A stretch of DNA of 64,000 nt from Epiperipatus broadwayi. Lineage: Eukaryota; Onychophora; Udeonychophora; Euonychophora; Peripatidae. This document shows, in pieces, positions 1 to 11,779 of the stretch (within the stretch, counting starts at the first letter, position 1; the number at the start of each line of letters is the position of its first letter). The position numbers were made by a program, and so were the translations under genes. The notes beneath the pieces are model-generated. The model had not been told where the DNA came from. It was given only the letters and a program-made list of their open reading frames with translations, and did no database searches. The stretch covers positions 78,620 through 142,619 of the forward strand of contig JAQFVV010000974.1 of NCBI GenBank assembly GCA_028023455.1, read 5' to 3'.

Positions 1-142
1 GATAATACACTTAGTTTTAGATTTTATTTGAAAATAAAAAAATGAAGTCAAGAAAAATGTTATAATAATCCCCACTTCACAATAGGTAGTATACATTTTT
101 ATAATTTTTCAATAATTATAATTAAAATTTTAAATATTATAA

Positions 143-743
143 CAATATTGTAATAAACTAATGATCAGCTTTTCAAGATAATGCACATTTGCTTTATGAA
201 TCTTAATAATAAATGAATACTTCTCACTTCCAACACAAGATAAAATCTTTGTGAAAGAATAGAATGAATCCACCTATTCTTTCAACCCGAATGCTTAAGT
301 ATGGGCGAATCTTAAGTACTGGAAATGAGAGTGTGAAGATATTAACCAATCACTTTAAATTACTTTTACTATGTCTGAATGAATGACATCTGCGAAATTT
401 ACTAGGATTTATGATACATCATTTTTAAATGAAATTAAATATATGTAAATGAGTTATTTATTTTTATATAGTGTGATGTTTATGAATTGTAATAAACTAA
501 TGATCAGCTTTTCAAGCTAATGCACATTACCAGTACTTAAGCTTTGCACATACTTAAGTGTTTGGGTTGAAAGAATAGGTGGATTCATTCTATTCTTTCA
601 CAAAGACTTTATCTTGTGTTGGAAGTGAGAAGTATTTATTTATTATTAAAATTCTTAAAGCAAATGTGCATTAGCTTGAAAAGCTGATCATTAGTTTATT
701 ACAATTTATAGACATCGTGCTTTATACAAATAAATAACTCATT
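143..743. repeat. Foldback repeat family (FB1), three partial copies
   Basis: A plus-sense copy runs from about 146 to 360. A second plus-sense fragment (448-529) is joined to a minus-sense copy (530-743). The block starting ATTGTAATAAAC at 146 recurs at 486 and, reverse-complemented, ends near 706. The stretch 146-322 matches the reverse complement of 530-708 with few differences. Positions 448-529 and 663-743 form a palindrome around a 133-base loop. No reading frame of note was seen. A fourth copy lies at 58573-58860. The likeliest explanation is a non-autonomous foldback or MITE-like element, or a 5'-truncated retroelement tail inserted in inverted form. The parent family is not recognised. 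Confidence 0.75.
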
Positions 744-2999
744 AACAATATTGTATTGTTTTATGATGAATTTAACAATAATTTATTTAGATTTTAGCTA
801 TGAAATTTAAACAAATATTTATTTCATTTATTTTTTTCTCAGCAATGCAGTAACAATACACATTTCCGATTAATACTTTTTTTCTATATTTGCAATGTTG
901 AAATATTATTCTTAATGTTGTTTTCTACATAAATCTATATTTTTAATAAATTAAGTATTTATTGATATAAAATGTATATAGAATAATGGTTCAATCTTAA
1001 AATAAATAAATGTTGGAAATATAACCCAAACAATATCTAGAGAATAATGCAAAAAAATTTAAAATGTTAAAAAATCTATAAACTATCATAATTGTTTTTC
1101 TATTGTTGCTTTAAAAATATTCATAGTTTGTATGTATTATAAAATGATTTGCTAATTGCAAATGTTAATTCAGTCAATATCTTCTTCATGGAGATATAAT
1201 TGCTGGTTAAGTATAGGATATAGAGTCTAGAAATATCATACTGTTTGCTTATTATTTATTGTTATAAGATGAACTATGTCACTGAGACAATATTCCATTT
1301 ATTAATGATGGAACTATGGAAAATTTAAATGCAACAAAAGATGATGTCATAAAAAAACTAAAGTCATAAAGGATTAAATTAAACAAAGTAACTGATATAA
1401 AATTACAACTTTGAACAAAACTAAAGCTTCATGAGAATATCTATAAATTATAAATATTGATTTCACAAAGAATGTTATTTTGAACTAACTAAAATTGTAA
1501 TTTCTTAAAATTAAAAACAAGTAGAAAAGTGTTATTGATAACATTTTAATTTAAATTATAGTTTAAAATCTTCAATAATAATAGATTAAAATATTTCAAT
1601 CTTGCATTTTAAGAGATAATAAAAAAATTAATTCGTAAATTAATCATCATTATTTTTTTGCTTCTTTTTTAAGGTTGTATATTTAAAACAAAATATTTTT
1701 ATGAGATACTAAATAACATAAAATTTTTAATTTAAAACATATCTTATAAACTGTTTGTACATAATTAGCAAACGGTTTCGTAAAGCATGCATTTATATCT
1801 TTGAGTAGATTAATGGAGAGATAAATGGGGTAATAAATTGTCATTTTTATGCATTTGTAGATATGCATGCTAAATAAATGGTGATTCATGTACTTAAAGA
1901 GAATATGATTTGTTTGATGTTTCAAATTTCTTTGTCCTTTTCATAATTTGTTATTTCATCAGCATCTTTGATAGTAGTTGTTATACCTATTTTTAAATTC
2001 CTTTTTCATTCTCTCTGCATATTTAGATGTAATTCCAAGGATATAAAAGCAATTTGTTCTAGTTCAGAGGAATAAGTAAAAAGAATTGTTTTTGGAAAAA
2101 TATAACCATTTCATCAATATTACTGATAATATATTTTACGAATGATCCAGTTATTGACCAGTATTGAGCTGGATTAATTAAATTTATATTATTAGACTTA
2201 AAGAGAAAGATGTCTTCATATACTGTCATCAATTTCCATCAAGTTCACCTTGAGGACTTATAATGGTAATTCAATACTATATATACATAAACACACACAA
2301 AAATATCTGAATGTATAGAGAAGTGTTTATAATTTGTTCTTCAAACCCTAGACTTATACGTTTATATTATTGATACTGAGTATTTTAGTCACTATGATTT
2401 AATTTGAATATGATCCTACAGTTCGAAGGGTTTTTTTTTTGTTAAATGAATAAAAGTAGTTCTGACGTTGACGGTTAAGTATTCATGGGCATTGTAGTTT
2501 CATTTAAAACTTTCAAGCATTGCCCCTCCCTTCTTACTCAAATGAAAATTGAACAAACGCTTTTTTTATATCAGCAAACTATTGTATCAAGGATGTTATT
2601 ATTCATTAAGGAATATTTTCTTTTCCCCATAAGCAATTCATAATTTGTTTTATTTTTTACGCCTTGGAACATGGTTAATATTTTTATACTTTTCATCCTG
2701 CTTCATATATATTTCACAAACAGTTTTTAGTTTACGAATTTATTTTTTACGGAAGAATACCGATATTAAACATTTTTAAAATATATATTTTGAAAAAAAA
2801 AAAAAAAATCATCTTTTTTTCGTTTAACTGGTATTTGTAAATATGTAAATATGGGTTTAAACTTAAATATACGCGTAATGAAAACATATGTTTACATATG
2901 TGTGTATATAAGTGTGATAGCGCACATATATATTTATTTAAACAAGTACACAACATTTCTGTGTGTATAACTGCTTTTCGGTGTAGAATAAAATATAAA
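744..2999. other. AT-rich DNA, nothing recognised
   Basis: Very AT-rich sequence with short homopolymers (for example T runs near 2431 and A runs near 2795). The reading frames are short and consistent with chance for this base composition. No RNA gene, repeat copy or element terminus was recognised. Confidence 0.6.
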
Positions 3000-3160
3000 A
3001 AGTCTTAAACAAAACAGCGGCTGCAGCTGTTTCTTTGAATGCAGTGTTACATTTCTTGACTTTTGCATCTTCAACAATACCTGTCTTTATAGTTTGCCCT
3101 TAAGTCGGAATATGAGCGCATACCAGGTTCTCATAAATTATTTCCTACCTTTAAAATTCC
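3000..3160. other. Less AT-rich block, unclassified
   Basis: This block has visibly more balanced composition than its surroundings, with an E-box-like CAGCTG near 3024 and some CpG. It matches no other part of the window that I could see. It could be single-copy regulatory DNA or an old repeat. Nothing here distinguishes the two. Confidence 0.2.
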
Positions 3161-3690
3161 ATGGCAACATAACCACACATTTATTTCTGGAAAGAAATCA
3201 ATTAAAAGCTTGACATGCATATTTTATATTTTATCATTTGAATAATTTTTCAATTGCTTTAATAGTAAATAGCAGTTTTCTCTTATTTAAAAATAAAAAA
3301 ATCTGTCACTTGAGGTAAATGGTTTGTTGCACACCCCCACTATCGCCGAATGAACCGGCCTCCATCATAATTGTCTGAGTGAATCAGTAGAGAGACAACC
3401 ATCCATAGCTCTGGGTGGGTTTTCATCGATGGGAGTAACCAAGCAACCCTGTTGCGAATATGCAAATGAGATTGTGTCAAAATAAGCCTATTGTTAATTA
3501 TTAAATGTGCTTGGTTGTAGAAAAAATCACTACCTTCTGGTTTTCTTTTCCTAATGCTGAATTCGGAGCTTTTGTAGGAACACTGTCCACTTTCTGATGG
3601 CTCTGTTGCTACATTTGAAGTATGTTTCAGGACTGAAAGGGAAGGGTGATCGCATTGCCAAGGCAACTTTTAGAGGTAGGTGGTTTTTAT
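3161..3690. other. Moderate-GC block around the candidate exon
   Basis: Bases 3330-3690 have higher sequence complexity than the flanks, including several CpGs, an octamer-like ATGCAAAT near 3461 and homeodomain-type TTAATTATTAAA near 3493. Such composition fits either a coding exon or conserved non-coding DNA. No repeat copy was seen elsewhere in the window. Confidence 0.25.
3534..3632 (-). CDS. Candidate internal exon (unrecognised protein)
   Basis: On the minus strand a pyrimidine-rich tract ending in CAG (bases 3633-3650) precedes a 99-base open segment. The segment is followed directly by GTAGTG (3533 down to 3528), so it has both an acceptor-like and a donor-like signal. It would be a symmetric phase 1-1 exon encoding about 33 residues, rich in Ser and Lys and ending in a basic patch (RKRKPEG). 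It lies inside a 108-codon open frame (3340-3666) in a less AT-rich block. I do not recognise the protein. A frame of this length is near chance expectation in 64 kb of such DNA, so the splice signals are the main support. Confidence 0.25.
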
Positions 3691-3699
3691 ACTTTTATT

Positions 3700-5870
3700 A
3701 AACGGCTTTTAAAAGAAGGTGGAGGAATCTAATAAGATAAAAGGAAGCAATATTGCTATTCTTTTTTTTTTTATTAAAAAAAAACATATTTTCCTAACAA
3801 AATTAATTTGAAAATTAATATTAATTTTGATTACTTTCTTATATAAAAACGATCATATTTTATTAATTAGAGCATAAGTTTTTTGTTTTTATTTTTTATA
3901 ATAGTTGCTTTTTTTCTCTCTTTGAAATCAACAAATGGTAAAGTGAATGATAACATTTCACTGTGATGCTGAGGAAAGGATGAATGAGATCAGCATCTGC
4001 TTGATGCTGAATGGAGAAAATATAAAAAGAATTAAATACAATTATGATAAAAATTAGATATTTTATTTATCGAAATTATACGTAATTTAAAATTTAAAAT
4101 ACTTTTAAAAATATATTTCTATGTTAATGGAAGGATTTTACTTATTATTTTTACTTAGTATAATGTTATCTAGAAGGAAAACTCACAAATATAACGTATT
4201 GTAATGGAAGTGAAAATAATTCCTGGCCTTATACGCACGAAAGTTTGTATATAACTTACATTATTAAAATAAAATTTGTTGACTTCTCCCAAAGTTCTAT
4301 AATAAAAATAAAAACTTGTTTTCACACAAAATGTATATAAAATTTATTTAAAAATATGTCTTTCATGGTGAGGGTATTATTCACTAAGCAGATATTTCTG
4401 AATGACAGATTTGAGAATGCTTGTATTGAAGCTAATGATAGTAAGTAGCATCCAGTCATTTTATGAATTATAATCTTAGTTTAAATATTAAAAATTAATG
4501 AATGAAAATAGTAATTAAAAATTATAACTTTTGTAAATGCAGTTATTTTGTTTAAATGTTATATTTATGACAACTAATAAAATATATTAATTTCTTTCTC
4601 AGAAAATTCATTCAGATTTCTGCCTTACCTACGAAATAGTGACGCATGTATACGTCAATGCTAATTTTAGTAAACTTTTTTATGTTCATTTACTAATGTA
4701 ACTTATTCTTTTATTGATCTTTCCTTAATTTAATATTTTAAATAATTAAGCCTAATAAAAAAATTTGGGTTATGAAATGTGGTCCTAAAATTTTTCTATA
4801 TTTTCATAAAGGCAACACATAGGGAAAGAATATTGAAACATTTGTCGCATATTTATTAAGTTACCATATGTTACATATTGTCACTTGTAATATAAAAATA
4901 GTTATATCTCAATTATTTTTAAGAATAAATTTAGATTCAAATTTTTATAATGCATATGATTTATTTTTAATAAAAACAAATTAAAAAAGTTATGTATCTT
5001 TTTTATATTCCTAAATTAGCTGAATATTTGCTGAAAAAAAATTTTTTCCTAGAAAAAGTTGTCTAATAATCTTTTTGAACACTTTCTTAAAATCAAGTTT
5101 AAAATTTTTGTAAAAAATAGTATTATATTTATTATATATATATATAGTAAAAATTAAAAAAAAAATTAAACTGAAGATGGTCAGTTGTTTGAAAGCTGTC
5201 AAAATGCTTTAAAAACATGCAGAAAATTTAAAGAAAAAGGAGATATAAGTTTTAATGATAAAAATATAGAAGTGTTAAAATGTCAAAATAAAGCTCATAT
5301 GTAGAGATTTTTGACTTCATTTAAGGATTAGCTACAGTACATCACATCACACGCACATATATATATATATATTGATATATTGAGACAGTATAAGCATATA
5401 ACATAGTAGTGTGTGTGCATGTATACATATATAAAGTTGAAAGGAGTAGAAATAAATAAACAAAAAATTGTAGATATTTTCCATATTACACTGGAAAACA
5501 GTTAAGGATTAAATAATTTTGAATTTAAAAAAAAATTATAAATTAAACATTTAAAAAGGTTTAATTAATATTTTATTAACTCTGATTTTGAAAATTAGCA
5601 CAAGCATGTTTTTTATGTTACAATAGATATATTGGTAATTATATAATTTTTCACTATCTATTTTGATTAGATTAATTTTTTTCTTAAAGCTTGTATAACA
5701 TATTTCGATAAAAATCATACAAAGTTGTTTTTGAAAAGATTAAAGTAATTTGAAAAAAGTAAAACTTTTTTCAATCAAGATAAAGAAAACTTTTAATTAC
5801 TGTGTTGGTTTTAATTTCACCCTGACTATAAAAAGTTGGAAAAAAGATTGGAAGGAAATTTTAGAATTTA
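3700..5870. other. AT-rich DNA, nothing recognised
   Basis: Low-complexity AT-rich sequence with short A and T runs and a brief (TA)n near 5362-5372. No coding or repeat structure could be supported. Confidence 0.6.
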
Positions 5871-5879
5871 CCCATTATG

Positions 5880-6235
5880 ACAGATAGCATGCTGACTATG
5901 AAGTTATAACTAAATGCAAGGGATGTGGATATGGCTGCTGCCAGTACAACATTAGAGGAGTTTTGATTTACATGGAGGACAAGACCACCTTTTCTGTGGT
6001 TCCTTAGCCTGTAGAAATTATGGGTACTATCTGGTATGCATGAAGTCTATAAAATTCTAAACTGAATAGAGATGACAATATATACCAACAGTTACCAGAT
6101 TATACCTTTCCTGAAGATGGCAATGAGTCAGTCTAATGTTTTAAAAGGAACCAGTTTACCAAGAGAGTCCATCAGCTTGATGAAAAATTAGTTTATATAT
6201 ACTGTTTTATCTATATCAAAGAAGCACAGATAAAG
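5880..6235. other. Unclassified less AT-rich segment
   Basis: About 350 bases of higher complexity bounded by AT-rich DNA on both sides. Reading frames on both strands are interrupted. It looks like an old interspersed repeat copy, but no second copy was found in this window, so the class is unknown. Confidence 0.25.
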
Positions 6236-6239
6236 GTGT

Positions 6240-7760
6240 TGTGTTGTATGTGTTTAAAATACAGCTGGTGAGTAGAATGTGTTATATGCATTGGAAATGA
6301 TATTATTTATTAAATAATTTATTGATATGACAGTTAACATTTCTAATTTAAAAGCAAAATAAGTAAATAGTTTTTGCTTGAATTATAAATCTAAAAATAA
6401 AGAACTGATTCGTAGATTATTTTATTTTGAAAAAAAGAAAATAGACACCAAAAATCTTTCTATATTAGGGAACAAAAGAACTTGCTGGAGTATTTTTAGA
6501 GTTGTTTATAATTAATTAGGAGTAACTTGAAAAAAAACATTGATGAAGAACTGTCAAAAGAATAATGAATTGTCAAAAGAGTAATATATATATATATATA
6601 TATACTTATTAAAAATAGAAATTATTTAATAGCTTTAATTTATACTATCTATTTTTATATATACACACAAGTGTGCAATTATGTATTATTAAAAATGAAG
6701 TGAAGTTTTTGTAAGTCTATGACAATTCAAACATGTTAATTTTTAAATTATTATACACCACATCTGAATGTTTATATATATATATGCATTTTATGTTTTT
6801 TGACATTGAATTAATTGTCTATTGAGAAAATATAATATGGTTTATTAGGTTTATTTTTTTTATAAATACAGGTGTGAGCACACATTTCCCTGCACACACA
6901 TATGTTAAATCAGTCATTAATTATGTATTATAAAAATGAATTTCTTTTAAAGTTTTATGACAATTGAAGTATATTCATAAATTATTATATTGCATATCTG
7001 TGTGCTTATATTTAGGTGGGTTTTATGTAAACCTTTTATGAAGTATTTGCAAATCACAATGTGATAGCTTATTGTATTAATCAAAATCAGAATGATAAAA
7101 TTTATATTTATGACATACTAAGCAGACCTTAATTTGATTTTAATTGTTATTAATAAATCAACATTTCATTGTTAAAGTTGTTCCAGTGAATTTAGTCAAT
7201 CCTAAAATAGTTTTAGAATATTGCATGTTTATATTATATCTCTTGATCATAGTAATAATTATAGACCTTTTGCTCACAGATCTAGATTCATGCACAATGA
7301 TCTGATATATAAAAGGGGTATATATATATGGTATTTCTGAACATCTAGGTGATGATGATTTCATTACTTCTCTAATGCTGAATGGCACAAAGGGGATATT
7401 CTTTAAAGTCCCTGCACTACATTTCATTTTAATTATTTTTTTAGAATTAAGTTTATAGTTAGCCAGTATAATTGATACCAAGTGGTCAGAGCATTGATGA
7501 TGATCAGCATGTTTTAGTATCATAGAATTATTTTTAAATATTTTATGCTCTTATGGATTAGCACTTGTGCATCCAAATTATTGTTTAAATAATGTAAATC
7601 AAGCTGGAAAAGGTTAAATAATTAGCTTGGTCTGTGGTAGACCTATTTCAAATCCAGTTACAAGATTGACTGTTGATTTATTTTTATTGTTGATCATTCC
7701 TGATAATAAATGATTACTACTTTTATGTAAAGTTGGTGCTTATGCTCATTATATTTAATA
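6240..7760. other. AT-rich DNA with one 121-codon frame, probably chance
   Basis: AT-rich sequence with (TA)n at about 6582-6604. A minus-strand frame of 121 codons (7158-7523) has no motif I recognise, no splice signals that I could link to it, and unremarkable composition. Frames of this length are expected about once by chance in a window of this size and AT content. Confidence 0.4.
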
Positions 7761-7769
7761 ATAGATTAA

Positions 7770-9110
7770 ATCATTGACTTGGGGTTGATGATGATGATTT
7801 TCCAACAACCCAGGTTAATTCCTTGACCTCATACCAGAGATTTATAGTGATCAAATTCCAGTTATGCCAAAAGACACAAGCCATTGGAATTTGGCAGGCT
7901 GAGATGGACTAAAAAACACAGATTAGTAAGGAAAAATGGAATAACACAGAGAATAACCTAGAGATCACCATCAAAGATCCAAATAGAATGAGTGACCAAA
8001 GCCAAGAACCTAAAATGTACTCCAAGCACAATGTTTGCAAATATGGTGATAGTCTTCAGATAAAATCAATATCAGCTCAAAGGGCTGCCATGGAAGAAAA
8101 CTTTCATAACCACCACTTCAGTTTGGAAAGGTCTGATGAAAAGAATAGGCCTGACCATTTTAGATGTCTGATATGGCATCCAAAATCCCTCCACCATATA
8201 GGAGATGATCCAAATAGGGAAATTCAGTGTATCATAATAGTGAGTACCACACCACAAACCACTAAACAAAAAGGTCCCCAGTTTTACAAGTTATGCAATA
8301 TGTAAGAAGGTCTCTTCACGTTCTTTAGGCATATAAATGCTAATGCATAAGAAGCAAATATTAAGAATGGAGCTTAAGGATTGTGGTCTGAAACATAGAA
8401 TCTGAACAACCTCAAAGTAAGAATCATAAATATAATGTTAAAAAAGAAAACAACTGATGATGACACAAACACAAGATGTTCAAAGGTCAGCATAGAATAG
8501 ATCAATATACCTACATGTGTCAAAAATCCACAGCTTCTAGATATCCTACTAAACATAGGGTATAGCCAACCAAGCAACCAAACAGTGCCATGAAAGCAAC
8601 CGAATACCAACCCACTGTTAAAAGTTCTGAAAGTGATAGGAAAAAAACCATATATAAAAAGCATATAAACAGCTCATGGATAGGGCTGAGCAAAGGAATA
8701 AAAGCAGGAAGAAAAATCCATATAATTTTAAGATAGGACATAAGGTTTATAAAAGCACCCCATTTGAGTAAGCAACAGGAGAATAAGTACAATAAATTTT
8801 ACTACCCACATACAAGACAATTCATTATTGTGAAACAGTCAGGTCCAAATATGTTCTGGATAGATATAGAAGATTAAGGGCACATATAATGCCACACTTT
8901 GAAGCCATATTTTGGACAATCTTAGTGACCTTATAATTACTATACCTAGCTTATAGGCAAGTTGAAAGATGGATAGAATTTATAGTTGAAACAAGAAAAA
9001 AAAGGGAAATACCATCAAAAAAGGAGGACCCTTATATAAACCACATCTTAAATAATGTAGTCTATTAAGGTAGGAAAACATGAAGAGAAATTGATATAGT
9101 TGAGGAAGGA
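7770..9110. other. Unclassified segment with decayed frames
   Basis: A 1.3 kb block of higher complexity. On the minus strand between about 9000 and 8370, two overlapping frames encode runs of hydrophobic, aromatic-rich residues resembling membrane helices. They are broken by many stops and would need several frame changes to join. On the plus strand an unrelated 105-codon frame (7988-8305) shows nothing recognisable. It could be a decayed pseudogene of a membrane protein or an old repeat. I cannot choose between these. Confidence 0.2.
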
Positions 9111-9318
9111 TAAGAAAATAAGATGAATATGCAAATGTACACATACACTACTGAAGTGTTAAAATTTTGATTGCATCTTAAAATTTTAAGCCTGTAAGGG
9201 TAGCTTACAATCCTATCAAAACTAGCCTATATTCATCCATACCACCAAAACAAGCTCATTCAAAACATAAGCTTAATAGGTGGTCAGCTAGGTGCTATCC
9301 TTTCTTTTAAGCATATAT

Positions 9319-11352
9319 ATATATTATAACGATCCAAAAAAAAGTGAAGATTGAATCCTACTGCATCTGCACTACAAGGGCACCACCTAGGCATTTGAAC
9401 CTAGAAAAATTTATAAAGTAGGCAGATACGCATTGTTAAGCTTCCACTTTATTTTATATTTAGACTGTTAGCCCATTGTCACTAGCTCAGTGGAGATGCA
9501 GAGATAATAATATATATCTTTAATTTATATTCAAATATAAAAAAATAAAAGCCACTACCAGTAATTAACATACAAACAATATTTATTTCCACACATATAT
9601 AATCATTTTAAATTTGAGGAATAACATTTTAAAATTTAACTTACATTTTTAACTTTGATTTTAATTTACATTTTAATTTTTATAAATTTACATTTTAATT
9701 TTTATATGTTCGCACAGATGGGTTTATAAAAGTTTGCTTTATAATGTTGAGTATAGATCGGTTACATAGATTACATGGTTAAAAACATTTCAAAATAAAC
9801 ATAAACGATCAAAATATAAAATCATTGGTGGAATTGCAGAGGGAAATTTATTAGAAACCCAATGGCATTCATTATAAGATGCCACATTGACACCAATAAC
9901 TTAAAAGACATCTGAATAAATATATTTTAAATACTCACCGTAAGGTATCATTATTTACTGAATGTCTATATATTTTTATCACATATGAAAACCAAAAACA
10001 TAATTGACCGATAACGAATCCATGCAAGCATCTATACCCAACTTAAATTTAATGTATTTTTATTTAGAGTGTTGAGTATGAATAGACTACATAGATTGCA
10101 TTTGAAGAGAACATATTTTATCCCTTATTTAACCTTAGGCCAAAAGTTCGCAGTCAAACCAACATCAATCCATCTGATATATTGATGCATTCAATGTAAC
10201 ATGAATACAGAAGCACAAAATAGGTTAAGAGAAGAAATTGCCTCTCATCAGATAGGAATACTATATCTATCTGACAAGAAGAGCAATAAAAAAAACTCCA
10301 TAGGAAAGGACTGCGGTCATTTTGCCAACTTACGATCGCATTCCATAGGCAAAAAGGAAGTGTGCAGTGTATAAAGTGATTCTGCCTGTAGTGAATCTCG
10401 TAATACATCTACTAATTACACCAATATATCCAATCCATTGACCGAATTTAACTACAAAATAAATAACCTAAGATTACCCTCCCCTAATATAACTTTACAA
10501 ATCTATATAGCCATTCACGCCCGACTTAAGTTTAACATTTATATAATTTAATTTAACGAAAAACAGAAATCATAATAAAAACTTAAAAAAACAAAAAAAA
10601 TAAATAAATGGAAATGATTTTACAAAAGAAATACATTAAATTAAAATTACTTATTAATAAATAAAGTTGGTCAGATAGGATTCTATTGCAATTATTTAAA
10701 TATGGAACAAGTTTTAGAATTAAAGTTCTTATTGTTTAGAAATGTTCATTAATTATATATATTTTTTACATTTAGAAAAGTTCATCTTTAAAACATTGCT
10801 ATTTGGGTTCCAGTATTAATTGTCCTGACATCCTGGCGAGACTGGTATGCTGTTGGCCATTTTATTGATTCATCTGGAGGTCTTTTGCTTTAGCTGGTTC
10901 TCAATGTCGAAAACGATTGGTTATTTCTCTTTCTTTCTTAGCAGAACTGAAGGGATTGAAGAGTGCAACTTTTCAATCCCTTCTCCTTCAACTCTGCACT
11001 AATACATATCACTACTGCTGTCATACATCTCTTCCTCTAATTTTCTTCACTCACTTTTTATAGTAGCCTTTCAGATCCAGTGGACATTACATCACGATTA
11101 ATGTGATGGTCTTTTTGCTGAGGTCCGATTCAATTGTTTTTCTCTCCTATCTGACCTGAGCTTATACATTTTAAATGCCCAAGGGCTAGTTTACATTTAA
11201 CTAATTAATACAATCATTTCCATTTTCTGATTAATTAATGTGTTTTCCAAACTTAAAGATATATTTTTATCTCTAAATCTTTTTGTTGAAAGATTTAGTT
11301 TTTCTATTTTTAATAAAGTTTTATTTTAATAATTTTTTTTATCTGTGCGATT
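9319..11352. repeat. Modular 2 kb repeat R1, copy 1 (order A-B-C-D)
   Basis: This segment shares four modules with 55483-57445. Module A (9319-9512) has an A-box-like TAGCTCAGTGG at 9483 and, on the other strand, a B-box-like GGTTCAAATGCC at 9390-9401. The boxes oppose each other, so this is not a clean tRNA. Module B (9711-10065) and module C (10073-10545) start with related GTTGAGTAT...TACATAGATT sequence, so they are diverged tandem units. Module D (about 10790-11352) is less conserved. CGCACAGAT at 9711 and its reverse complement at 11341 give possible short terminal inverted repeats. No long coding frame was seen. This is probably a non-autonomous element of unknown class. Confidence 0.65.
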
Positions 11353-11487
11353 TTATATATATATGAGTTTAAGATGATTTTTTAAATTTCCAATTTTTAA
11401 TTCTTAAAAAAGAATTTTTATTGGCAAACTTTTTTTTTTCATGTTTACTAATAATAAAAAAATAATGTAATGGCATATGTGCCCATT

Positions 11488-11490
<3 letters not shown>

Positions 11491-11576
<86 letters not shown>
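11491..11576. repeat. (AT)n microsatellite, 86 bp
   Basis: Uninterrupted alternating AT. A twin run lies about 100 bases downstream. Confidence 0.98.
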
Positions 11577-11579
<3 letters not shown>

Positions 11580-11671
11580 ATGGAAGTTTGGTTTGTCAAA
11601 TATCAAGTTAGATAAATGTTGCAATGATCTGTTTTTCATTGCTTAGTGAAAAATAAAAACCCCTTAAAGTA

Positions 11672-11771
<100 letters not shown>

Positions 11772-11779
11772 CTAAAAAT

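Noticed and set aside
10154-10408. 84-codon minus frame in R1 (and 55862-56140 in copy 2)
   Set aside because: The two copies share some residues because the DNA is homologous, but the frame is not kept over its length. No protein family was recognised.
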